This document shows, one piece after another, positions 34,701-46,700 of a DNA stretch of 64,000 bases. A program made the translations under genes and the position numbers. Every line of letters starts with the position of its first letter. Within the stretch, counting starts at the first letter, position 1. The DNA is from Klebsormidium nitens (taxonomy: Eukaryota > Streptophyta > Klebsormidiophyceae > Klebsormidiales > Klebsormidiaceae), in the NCBI GenBank assembly GCA_000708835.1, contig DF237137.1, forward strand, positions 90,414 to 154,413, written 5' to 3'. Under the pieces are notes generated by a model. It had not been told where the DNA came from and did not search any database. It worked only from the letters and a program-made list of their open reading frames with translations.

Positions 34701-37700
34701 ATCTCGCAATTGCCCTTCAAACCCAGAAACCCATGTTTCAGTCACGCTTGACCCGGCAACCGGTCTACCTTTCAGCTACTTTTCCAATCAGACGAAATTA
34801 AAGAGTCTCGCACAAGTCGCAAAGAGAGTCGCACCCATTCCAGATCCTTCTCCACGCCGCCTGCATGGCGTCATACCCGAGCTGTGCTTCGACCTGTTCC
34901 AGGTAAAGCTTCACCGCCTCGACCGCCCACGCGCCGTGGCCGTCCGAAGCGTTGTCGATCCCTGCTCAGAGTCCGTATGGTTTCGTTTCAAGAGTGTCTC
35001 AGCTCCGTCATGATTGAACGAGAGATTGAACTCAATGTACCGAACCCGGTTTGCTTTGGAAGACAGATCTCGTATACAAAAGGGAAGGGCATCTCATGCA
35101 TTGGTGCGACAGACGTACTAAAGGCACTGTGACGTTCCGCAACAGGGTCTGGCTGCAGCCTATCCAACGGCAAGGCTCATGGGCGGTTGGAAAGAGAGGG
35201 AAAGACTCCTTAGAAATTGATGGTTCGCAAGTTGTCTGACGAGAAACGCATAGGCGACTTCAGCTCGAGTTAAAGTCAGTGGTGACCTTAGATTGCAACA
35301 TCTCCGCAATTTATCATCTCCGGATATATTTCGAGGTCGCTTTCATTGGAAATATTGCAATATCCAAGCTAAAACCTTAGAAAATGAGCCTGAAGCGGCC
35401 AGTAATTTCAAAGCGTCACGGGCGCCTCTGCGGAAAACAAATGCAAATCGAGTTCAAGCGAAGCAAGCAGTAAAGACTCACGAGGACCGGCTTCGCTCGA
35501 TTCTCAAGAACGATAGAACATCCACCGTTGCCGTGCTTACGTCTCACCTTTGTGCATGACATAGAAATGAAAGTTGACGCCGTAGCAGTCGAGGAGCTCT
35601 TGCTTGCGTCTCACCGTTGTGCATGGTCTCAAAGTAGTGCGAGTTGGCACCGTATCATTTCAGGAGCTTGAGGCTCAACTCTCACCTTTGTGCATGACGT
35701 AAAAGTGCGAGTTGACGCCGTAGTAGTCAAGTAGCTTGATGGTGGTTGTCAGATCCGGCCCCGCGAACCACTCGAACTGCATCGTGATGCCCAGGATCTC
35801 CGGGAAGAACTCTGGCGTGTGGCGCGAGATGGACGCCTGCCACGTGGCGCAACTGACGTCAGCTCCGAAGAGAAAATCTGGCAGAGTGTTCACGGGTCTT
35901 CCCCAGATAAGGCTCCGAGAAAGGACAAGAAGGAAGCCTCAAAGTGACCAGTTTGACCCTTATGGGCTTTATATTACCATTACCCCTACCCCCCGAAAGA
36001 AGACTTTTCAGTCAGCTTGGAAGCTGCCAGTCTTTCCTTGTCAAGAAATTGAAGATTGCACAGACTCTCGGCGGAAAGAGACGAGGTTGTTGTTAACGAC
36101 GAGATGGACTTCCTTCCGAATCCCTATGGTTGCAACTATCATCATGCACAAAAGCCTGACATACTTGGAGCGCGCTGGCGAGTCCTCTGTAAGCAGATGC
36201 TCACACCCACTCACAGAGCGCGACACAGTACTTTCATCATGCTAAATTTGCCGAATCAAAATGTCGTCATACAACAGAATCATATGAAAAGATGCCAACT
36301 CAACTCTCGCATTCTTACCTGGTATGCTGGCATCGTGAAAGCTGAGTCCAGGAAGCGGGGATCGTTGGCGAACTCCTGGCTGGTGTGCGGGTAGGGGTAG
36401 AAGCCTTCCTGATGGCATAGGTCTTTCCAGATGTTGCAGTGGTTCTTAGTTGGGTCGCCGTTACCCAACTCGTCCTGGAGAATGTGAAGCAGCAGCGACT
36501 GGACTTGGTCGACCGGGCCGCCTGGCATAGCACGTTTGAAAGAGAAGTGATGATGAGAGCTCTTCGTTTCTCTTCGTACACTTCGTTGACTGAGAAGGGA
36601 AGATGAAGCGTGCAGTAGTGGCTGCAAGAAACTTGAGTCAAGCAATCATTGCAAAAGTCGACCAGTCAAGAGTAAGCCAACCTGAACGAAGTTTTTGTAA
36701 AGCTCGAGAAGGCGCGTATTGAAAGAAACGTTTCTTGCGATCTGCATTCGCGAATCAAAGCGCAAGTTGCATGTACGTTACTGATCGGACATGGACTCAG
36801 CGAAGGAATGCGCTCGTCGAGGCTTGCCGCCCGATTCCACTAGAATGAGGACGTGAAAGCCATATAGTGTCTACTTAAGTAAGCGGTCAAACGTAAGGAC
36901 TCGGTCTCATCCCAAAGTCAGACAGGCCACCACGACATGATCACGCCTTCGAATCAATTCTTTATCTCGCTGCAAAAGTGGCCGCTTCTCACTCGTGTTG
37001 TGGACACCCGAGAGCCAGATGCCGTCGGTGATGTTGAAGGGAGTGAACTGGACGATGCGCTCGTCACAGTCTGCTCGCGACTTGAAAACATTCAAGCCCG
37101 ACCAATCGTTTGCCGGATGCGTTGCCGGATCGTACTCGTTGGCCTTCTCCATGTGGGTGGTGTAAATATCGGCCAGTCTTTGGTCCAGGGCCGCCTGGAT
37201 AAGAAGACGGCAAGCGAGTTAGGGGGGGGCAAGTCGGATTTTAAGAGGATGTAAGAACTCGTCAAAGGAATGATCCAACGGAGTGAAAAGGTCAAGGATA
37301 GCTGGACCCTACGCAGTCTCGGCAACAGAGATTCGTAGGGATCAGGCAAAATCTGACGTGGTATCTAGTTACTTTGCAGCCTCCTAACGCCAAATTGAAA
37401 GCGGAAGCTCCTGTTTGATCAGGCTAATGGTTGTTCTATACCAAATGTTGATCACATGTACAAAGAAGAAGGGCGTTTGATGCATTCACAAGCACCGGAA
37501 CAAGATCATAGAGCTTTGCGATGGGCCATGCTCTTTCCCCTGTAATAAAAAAGCGACACATAGTCCAACAGAAGCAGATGCCATTTCAGACTCGAGCCAG
37601 ACTTTCGAACCCAGCAAGTGTTCCACATCGACTCACCTCAGAGTACACAAAGCGGCGGAACTCTTCGTTACCTTCCAACCAGTCCTCATTTTCGAGCAGA

Positions 37701-39196
37701 GCCTCTGCGTATGCATGGCACTTGTGCACGAAAGCTTTAGCCTCAGCGAGCGCTCCTGGGTAGTCTTCCAAGTTGACGACTCTGTGGAAGAGCTGGCGAT
37801 CGTAGCCCTGCATGGACAGTTCAGGCTTTGTCAGGTCAGAGGCAAGCAAAGCCGACCTTTCCAAGCTCCAGATACTTTGAAAGTGACAGATGAACACAAA
37901 TCTGCGCTTGTTCCCTGCTTGTAGGAGTCAATGCATAATGCAGGGCATCTGAATTAGTTGATGATGCTATGTAGGCAGTCATCGCCTGAGCTTGTAAAGC
38001 CAGGGTGTTGAGGCAGTTGAGATTCTTTCTCTGTCTCGCTCTGAACTATGCAAGCAAAGCCTGTGTATTATCCTTGCCTGTCTGACTTGCATATTTAGAG
38101 AGTATCGCCAGCAGCGATCAGAATTCAAGCAATGAAAACACTTAAGACCCAGCTTGATCCAACGCGCAGTGAAGAACCCTTCTTGACTGGGTCTTGCGAT
38201 TAGCAAAGGGAAAATAAGTGAGGCTGTAGAGACACAACAAGAAAAGCAAAGTCTTTTCCTGATGCTAGAAAGGCTTGCAAGAATGACCGCCGAAAGTCCA
38301 ATCATGCCAACTGCAGGCCAATGTGGGCGGTAGCTCTTAACAAACAACAAGAAGACAAGCGTAAGCCTTTTAGCTGAAATGAGACATAGTAGAGGACCAG
38401 AATTTTGCCTTTCTTGGGAGTCCTGAATGCACAAGGTTCTTCCCTGCACTGTCTATAAAAGCACGGAGCTTCTTCTTTGGGGGAGGCAATATTAACTCTG
38501 CGTATTGAATCCAGCTCCAGAAGGTTCACAGAAAATTCACATAGTTTGAGCTTGATGCAACCGATCAGATGTTGTCAGAAAAGCTGCTTCAAGGGGAGTA
38601 TAGACTTTTTCCAGTCCTTTAGTCAAGGAACCTACCGGTCGATCAGGGAAGACAGGCTGAGGTTCAAGAATTGCCCCAGCTTTTGACAGCGGAGGCTGCG
38701 CTTCGTTCAGAACAATCCTTGCAGGCGCTGTGTCCACCGTAGCCGTTGCAATTGCAGGCATCGCCACCGATCCGTGGGGGTTACCATTGCTGGAAGCTGA
38801 GCCAGGCCCCGCTGCCCCCTGTTTTGGAGCAGAAACAACGGGAGACTTTGTATGCTCTGCTTGGTTGCGCCCGGCCGTGAGCATTGAGGGATACTTGAAG
38901 AAGGGGCAACCCCCTCCGGAGCCAGCGCCCTTGCTGGCGCTGCAATAGATTGGATTCTGGATCAGATTGTAGCTGCGTTTGTTGTTAGGGATTGGTGAGT
39001 GCTGGAAAAGGATCCCTTCAGAGACAGAGGCGGAGCCATGGAGAAACGGTGCGGCTGGCAAAAGGGAGGGGCAGGTGGCTGCTGCGAGAATGGAGGCGGC
39101 GGCAGCCATCATTGCGTGAAGATCAAGAACGGAATCAGCAATATGAGCTGGCGTTGTGCGGAGGAAAAGATTGGGAGTTCTTGATTGTGGAAGCAA
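31791..39196 (-). CDS. Iron-containing redox enzyme, haem-oxygenase-like fold (one-base frame break)
   Basis: Exons: 39196-38636, 37807-37637, 37194-36993, 36521-36319, 35836-35686, 34961 to about 34840, 33638-33420, 32946-32788 and about 32204-31791. Phases agree except inside 33638-33420, where one base is missing in a run of six C (33569-33574). The family core is clear: DGIWLSGVHNT, HCNIWKDLCHQEG, ISRHTPEFFPEILGIT, YYGVNSHFYVMHKG joined to IDNASDGHGAWAVEAVKLYL, AMQAAWRRIWNG, KAPYASQNHGDAKLG, and VFTPA joined to EQVLWADWI. These match the iron-containing redox / Haem_oxygenas_2-type proteins (TENA/haem-oxygenase superfamily, often di-iron). The first exon is Ala/Ser/Pro-rich and may contain a plastid targeting peptide, though not a textbook one. 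The substrate is unknown. Confidence 0.78.
34073..34202. repeat. Two-copy tandem duplication, about 74-bp period, with TGACGTCA at each start
   Basis: Both units begin tgacgtcac, continue with catttgcg and a cgcggcg-rich stretch, and end ggcgctcaac or ggggctcaac. They lie in an intron of the redox gene. Confidence 0.65.
35541..35742 (-). repeat. Exon-tail echoes: two decayed copies of a redox-gene splice donor region
   Basis: The true exon end (LLDYYGVNSHFYVMHKG then GTGAGA) lies at 35686-35742. Decayed copies of the same exon tail plus donor stand in the downstream intron at about 35609-35670 and 35541-35600. Their boundaries are 71 and 67 bp apart. They keep words such as gagttg-c-ccgta, gcatg and tctcacc, but have lost reading sense. 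Confidence 0.75.
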
Positions 39197-40724
39197 GCTT
39201 TATGCGAAGTAAACTGTAAAGTCGATTTCATGATCAAGCTAGCAACATCTGAAATGCATGGCTGCTCCATTATGGATTCAGAACGCCGAGCGGCATGCTC
39301 AGATAACTTGTAGCTCCTCGTTTTGTTTTCCGCAAACTTCATATTAGAACATATACACTTTTAAAGATGGAATTGAACCTGAAACACTTGCAGGCAGTGG
39401 GGCCTAGACAGCCTAGTACAGCTTTCCCCCAAGTCACAACCATGGGGTAATGGGACATTGGGAGTCGGGCTGCTCGGAACCGACTCACGTTGACAGCTGG
39501 GCTTCCCTCGCTGGTATTGATGGGTATATAATACGGGTAACGTTCGATGAAGGCAAGGCAGGCGCGTTATTACGCCGAGCGCCGCGTTACACGCAATAAA
39601 TTGCGCTGATCAAGAAAGAAAGGTGCATTATGCAACTGGCAAATCCTGAGCTTTAAGCCTTTTTGGCATGCCATTTTCTTGCTATTTCGTGTGCGCCTCA
39701 AATGCGCGCGAGCGTACGCGTTCTTCAAAATGGCGAAAGCCTACGAAACCATGTCGTGCTATGAATGCCGCAGCTAGTATGACGGCCACCGCGCTAGCCT
39801 CCTGAGGCTATTCACAGGCTCAGCTGATGAAGTGTGCCTCCAAACCACTCCAAACCCTTCCGGCTGTCGTGAGATCTAGAAATGCAACGCCCCTTTGTCT
39901 AAGCTGTCCCGTTACTAAGCGAGCATACGCTGTGCGGTGTTTGTTCACCACACAATAAAGAACGTGTGCCGCTGAAACATATAGATAGACTGTCAAAAGC
40001 ATATAGCGAACAAAACGCGGGCACTCGATTTGAGTGCATGATGGGTTTTCTCCGCAGTATACATCGAAGGCTGATGATTGAGACATCAAAGCTCATGGGA
40101 GATCAGGACCGAGCACGAGAAGAGGAAGGGCGAGTTGCGGCGGACGGTCGCAAGCAGCAGCTAAGGATGTGCTACAGGCGGCTACCCCGGCCACTTGAGC
40201 TTCTAAACATCACTGTAAAAAGAAAATACTGGTTTATGATTCTTCAATCGGAACGTACCTTGTAGCACGTCGTACCATATGATATCATGAGGCGCTTGCA
40301 CACGGAGACTTAGGCGGGACATATAAATGCAACGTCACTTGAACGCGCCCCTTCCGACAGTACGTCAAAACCTGATCGCACGGTGAGGGATCACTGCAAT
40401 TGATAAGCGCATGAAGCGACTCCAGTGCGCATCGCCCAAAAATGCGTTACTGCACCCAGTGCCATAGCAGCGACGTTTACGGTTGACCGAAGTAACAGAC
40501 CCCTGGCGAATTCGGTTCTCCATCTTCCGCTTCCATTGCGCTGACGCACATACAGATCGACACAGAAGCCGTCAACGCCTCAGGTGTTGTTTGAAGGGAT
40601 CCAACAGTAACCTCGCCCCCCTGCTCACTTCCGGAATGCAGATTCCTGCCATACCTTTTTTACAACCTCTTTTCAGGAAAGTTCCGCTTAGTACACGTAT
40701 ATTGAATCTCAATCAAGGGAGGAG
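39197..40724. other. Intergenic region between redox gene and P450
   Basis: About 1.5 kb. It should include the promoter of the redox gene and the 3' UTR of the P450. A few long open frames occur but show no domain or composition that I trust. No RNA gene is recognised. Confidence 0.4.
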
Positions 40725-43700
40725 TCATCTCGAAGAGATGTTCAAAGTCACAGGTCCGTCCGGTCGGAGAGTAATGACAGGCTGCGGCTGCGCGATCCGC
40801 CCTCCGGACGGAACGGCCAGTTTCCGTCGTCGGAAGATGGTCGCCAGAACCTGGCAGACGGGGAAGCGGGAACGCTTTATATTGCAAAACAGAGACAGGA
40901 TGAACGTTTCGAATTCTCGAGTAAAGGGATTGACGACAAGGCAAACCCAGAAGGCCTAAATGCAGCGAAGAGGAAAGGATTGTTGGGTCCGCTTAACGGT
41001 TCTGGCTTCAACACAAACAGAAGCAAAAGCGACTTTTATGGCGCTCTTGGAAAGAAAAGCAACGGTCAAAGCTCTCTGCAAAAGGCGTCTGCAAACATTC
41101 AGCGCAGCTAGCGCCCGCGGTGTCTTGGCCCGTCAACTTCTGAAAGTCAACTTAAAACTCAGATCGTACGAAATCCGCATCAGAAACTGAGACACACCAT
41201 CCGCCACAGACTGTGTCCCGTAGCTCAAAGTTACTGCAGATCGGCTCCAAAGTGAAGTCCCTCTTCCCGTGTATTACTATCACAGTCGCAAGGTCACGGC
41301 AAGTTAGGACTTCCAGACTGTAACAGATGTCAACGGTATACCAGCCAAGCTCGATTCGAGGTCAATGTCGAGCAGATTGTAGCCAATTTTGTGAAAGTCC
41401 ACGGCTTCACCAGTGATTGCTCAACAGACTGCCTTCCAGCATCGCGGAACTCTCGCAGTACTGCGCTCCCAAAGCAACGCACTTCAGGCCTCCAACCACT
41501 GTCAGCGGGTAGAGTGGTTGTCGGTCTCGATCTAGGGTCAAAGACAAGCAATTCTTTGTGTGACACATTTGTGTCACATTGTGTAACATTGTATCACGGT
41601 TCTCAAGTTTGCTCACCAGAATGCCTTCCATCATCGCGAAGCCTTCCCCGATGCACACCCGGGGCCCCGCGCCGTAAGGCCAATACGACTCGTTGTCTTT
41701 GGGCGGCTTGGCGTCCCCGCCAGGGAGCCACCGATCCGGATCAAAGCTCTCCGCCCTGCGGAGCAGAAATGATGGATGTCAGCGGAACGGAACTAGGTGT
41801 CTGAAGTCTTGAGTTTTGGAGAAGGATCCCGGGTTTGGGCGGCTTAGTGTTTCCCCCGGGGAGCCACCGATCCGGGTCAAAGCTCTCCACCCTGCGGGGC
41901 AGACATGATCAGGATCACCGGTTTTCGAATTCGAGTATATTCTTCATCTTTTCGGGGTTTTGCTGGTCAAGATCGGACATTAGGAAAAACAGGTCTACCG
42001 ACTTTTCTGAGAGCGAAGGGATCCCTCGAGCAACGTGGTCCGTGAGCAGGGCCAAAAGGACCGACTGGATCCTCAGTGGCGATGAAGCACGGCGCGAAGA
42101 AGGAAACGGCAGGCCACTTTTCAGTGAGATGTGTTAAAGCCTAGATGGAGCAAGCACTGACAGTGATTTGTGTTGCTTTTCAATGGAGCAAGCGCTGATC
42201 GAAGCGACTTTGACGATGAGAAGCGGACTGGCCCAAGTCTTGTCAAAAACGCCTTTCGAAGACGATAATTCCGAAGGGGCATGAGTCCGTTCTTTTCCTT
42301 GCAGCTCGGTAAACAAATTGATTTGGTGAACCAGTGCATGGATGATATCAATATCCTCCCCCACAGTGACGGGCCACCAGAGAACCAGTCCATCGTCAAA
42401 ACCTTTCTTTGATCAGCCTGGAGAACCAAGACCGTCCTCAGCCCCGAACTCCCGCAACCAGAGCCTATTCTCACCGCCTAGGCCCATTCACACTGCCTGA
42501 ACCTTTTCTCACCGGGGCCAGTGCTTGGGGTCTCGGTGCAAATTGTACAAACTGATGAGCGCCGTCGTTTTGGCCGGTAGATCGTACCCCCCCAGCCGCG
42601 TCGCCGCGCACGCGCACCGCCCGATAATCCAAGCGGGGGGCGTCAGCCGCATGGTCTCCAGAACTACGGCTTCCGTGTACCTGTAGGGAAAAAGGCGCTT
42701 GCTTGCAGAATTCCGACATTTGTGCAGTTCCATTATTGACTCAAGTTTGAACTTCTTCGATCTTACAGGCAAGATGGCGGTCCAACAAGCTGGAGCGCGT
42801 CTGCCTCAAGGCTTCAGTGTTTCTTTGATGACAAGACGCAAGCGATGCACGTAAGTGATCGCAAAATCCTCCCTTTTTGTCCTGCAATATAGTCTCTTTC
42901 CTCTACAGACAACGAACCTGACAGCAAGCAGCGCCGTTTGCAGACGACCGATTTCCTTTACTTTCCGCTAATCTGACAGTTGGGCCGTGGCTCCGCTTCT
43001 GAAGTGTTGAGACTGTACGATCCCGAGTATGTGTCCACCTGCTCCTACATCAGAACTTGAGCGAGCTCCTACGTCAAGTTTCAGCGAGCCCGTCCAGCCC
43101 GGTGGTCAGGTTCCAAGAGGAGGCGTCATCTCACTTGAGCTTCCCCGCGTGCGCACTGCTGACGTCAGCACCGCCAACCACGTCATCGACCTCCTTCGCG
43201 ATGCGCTCCTGCATGTGCGGATGCTGCGCTAGGAACAGGCACGCCCAGCTCAGCAGGATTGCTGACGTCTCCTGGCCCTGCAGAGACGTCGGGGCCACGT
43301 CAGCGAGGGAGGCGACGCAACGTCAGCAAACAACAGAGAAGAGAGCCGCTTTCGGGTTGGAGAATTGACGGACTCACAATCGTCAAGCTGATCAGAGAAT
43401 GAACGGAATCGAGGGTCGGATGGAGCGAGACATCCGTAACAGCCCCAGAGTGTGACAATTTGCTTCAAGAACCAACCGGCATACTGAAGTCAGCAATGGG
43501 CGGAGGAGACAGGTGCAACGTTGATCAAGGATCTGAAATTCGTTGCTCGACCAGGACAGCGCGAAAAGCTGGCGCTCCCGAGGCCGAATCCCGCGTGATG
43601 ACGTCAGCAAGCTTCCTTTTTACGACGATCCCTCGCACGACGAGTCAACAAGGAAGCGTCGGATGACGTCAGCGCGCTCACCGCAATCATGAGCGTCATC

Positions 43701-46700
43701 AGTTCGTCGCGCAGGCTCTGGTCGTCCATGGCGGTGCCGTCGTCGTCTCGGACCTGAAACAAAAACGATACTCTGCTGACTTCATTTTTAAGAACTCCTT
43801 ACGTTCCTTTCATTGCGTAAAGTGCTTTCGTGGAACGAGCTTTTTGAGCTGCGAATCTAAATCGAGCAGACGCAAAAAACGAGCCGTCCGGTTTCATCTA
43901 CATATGACGAACTGCTGACGAAGAGACACTTCGGTTGCTCCTGCGAAGCTGGAGAATACACCTCAATGCCCCTTTTATTAGTTGTGAAATCATCCAAGAG
44001 CAGGTTGCAGAAGAAGAGTCCAACCTTTGACAGCTGTTTCATTCGACAAACCGTACCAAGCACCGCGACAGAACGGAACAAAAGCAGAAGGAACGAAGCA
44101 GACCAAACCTGACGTTAGCACGGGGCTTACTTGCAGATACTGCGTCAGCAGATCTCGGAACCTGCCTTCAGTCCCTGCATCCCCTTTGCTTGCGGACGCT
44201 AACAGCTTTCGCCGGTCGTTTATGAGCCGGTAGATCGCTCGGTCTAGTTTCTCCACGGAAAGAGTGTACTGGACGTTATCGGGGGTGGGGAACCATTCGG
44301 GAACTGCGTGAGGAGGCTTCCGCGTTTCTGAGTAACTTTTATTGGCTGAGAGATGAGAAGTTTAAACTGTTCAAACACTTTTACGGTTCGAAACCGGAAA
44401 GTCTCCAGGAAGTAAGTCAAGGTAATGGGAAGGGGCACAGTCGGTGAATCAAAGTTTTGAAGAAGTAAGTCATCTTGAAAGGGAGGAGCACAGTCAGTGA
44501 ACATAAGACTTCGAATACAACACTCAGCGGACAGTAAGGAAACAAGCTGTCAATTTGCGCATTGTTACGAGCTTGACAGACACGCAGAGTTATTGGTGAC
44601 CACTGGAACATGCATGAAACCCACCGATGAGGTCAAAAGACGGTTTGTGCGTCAAAGGCTACTGAAGTTGGACTGCAAGGCCGCCTTGCTTGATTTCGAA
44701 GGGAGATCCAACTGTGTGAAAGGTATTGAGGTACGGTGCAGATTAAATGACAGTAGCAAAAGAAATGAAGATGACAATGCTCATGGTTGAAGGCATCCGC
44801 CTTCGAATCTGCATTGGCAAGTGAGACGTTGCTTATGCAAATTTCCGAGCTTGGCTGATCACATTGTATGAAAGGAGGTCTGTTAGCGAAAAATCTTTGG
44901 TGGAGGGCTCAATGGCAAAAGCATACTATTATTCGACTCGAAAGGAGGCCAATTTAATAAGGCCCGTCAGAGAGTAGGTCAAGCTGGCGGCACTCGCTTC
45001 GGAGGGCCAGCACAATTCTTTACTTCGTGCACCAAGAGCGACAAAGTCAAAGGCTCAAGTACACCATGTGTTGCTTCCATCTACAGGTGAGTCGTTTTAT
45101 TCTGCCCCAAGTCGATGTTCGAGCAAGTACAGCTCACCTATTAGCATGCTCGTCGCTCGCCGCTGAAAAAACTCAAATGCCGCAGTGATTGCCGGCACGA
45201 CCTCCTCCATGCCCTCCTTTCCACTATTTCCAAACAGTGCGCTAACCACAATGCGAAGTGTCAGTAGCTTGAAGTCCTCGAACAGGTCCCGATTCGCTGG
45301 AGGCCGCCACTCGGAGTCGAGCATCTCGTTTGTAAGGTCGACCATAGCCTGCGAGGAGCATCATATCTACATTCGTATCACTCTCTTCGATTTTTCCAGA
45401 TCTCTACTTCAGCATCAGTTTTGGAGCATAAGGGATGAGGAATCAATGATAGGAGGTAGCAAAACGGGGGTCATATGATCCTAGAACGGCTGCCGATGGA
45501 GGGCGCACGAAAAAGGCGCAAAATTGGGTTTGCCTTAACCCGAAGGTTTGTGAGAAGACCGAAGTCTTGCTCTCGTCCTTGTCAAGGGAGTTGCTAAACA
45601 TCTCTCCTCTCAACGTAACTCGACGAACACATAGGCTACAGACCTGGCAGGGCTATAAACTGGGTCCGACCGGAATTACAAATCTGTGGGCGGGTACGGT
45701 CACGCGTACCGTCGATTGAATTCGATCGACGGTCGAAATTCCAGACGCCGAGTTAAATCGCAATTTACTACAAGAGACTGATCTTCGGCAGCCATTTGCA
45801 CAAAACATTGCGCGCGAGTGCCTGCTTAGACTGCTGGTCACTTAACCCTTATAACCCTAGACTGCGGGTCAGAAAGGCAGGTACCAATTTCGGGTACAAG
45901 GAAGCAACGCAGCCACATGCAACGTAGGGCCAAGTAACACGCTCTCAAGAGCCCCTCCTCCCAAAAAGGACCAACCAAACCTCCCTCGCAATTTTCATGC
46001 TGGACTAGTGTCTAAAAAACCCAAAGCTTCTGGGTATTGAATAGCGAAGAACTGATGTTGCGAGCAGACGGTAGCTGCTCTGAAGCGTTTCAAGCAGCGG
46101 CTTCTTGTTTCAAGCTCATAACCACAGCCACAGGCAATTTAGAAGCAAATGATGTGTTAAAGGTGGATCATGATGCGAATACTTTTGCAAAGTCGTTATA
46201 AAGCAAGAAGGTGCAGCAATTCTTGAGAGACAACTGGTCCTGACTGAATTTAAGGTGTTTGACTTGAATGCGTTGTCAAGCGGATCAAACGTAATTACAG
46301 GTACCAGCTGGCGCATCTTCCGCGTGTCAGTTAACTAAAGATGTTTCGTGACCGACGGGCCAGGTGCAGTCACTGAAACAGTTGTGCTATGAGAGGAGGA
46401 ATGGTTCAGACCAAACACAATTGAGGACGAAGGGCCGAAGACACCATACACAATAAGCAGGCGAAGAAAAGGTCGAGCAACATATGAAACAGGGGAGAGC
46501 ATAGTTGCTACTCCAAACAATTTTTAACGAAAAAAACCCAGCGAACAAACCGATAGGAGCCTTACTTTGCCATACGTGTCCACTGCGGCTCGTCGAAATG
46601 CGGGGTTGGACAGCCTCCGCTGCCGCTTCCAGACGTCGCCGTCGCTGACTAAGAGGCCATTCCCGGCCAGGCTGCTCCCAGGGAACAGGGCCGTTCCGGA

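Noticed and set aside
34620-35240. Open frames on the + strand in the redox gene region
   Set aside because: They are shadows of the - strand exon encoding IDNASDGHGAWAVE and of intron sequence.
39360-39450. Possible tRNA on the - strand (ggttcaattcc B-box-like word)
   Set aside because: No A box, anticodon arm or acceptor stem could be drawn.
40483-40959. 158-codon open frame on the + strand
   Set aside because: It overlaps the last P450 exon on the opposite strand (40725-40850), which matches the family C-terminus, so this frame is its shadow.
44700-45100. Candidate extra P450 exon
   Set aside because: The exons at 45348-45138 and 44303-44131 already join in phase and in family order, so nothing is missing.
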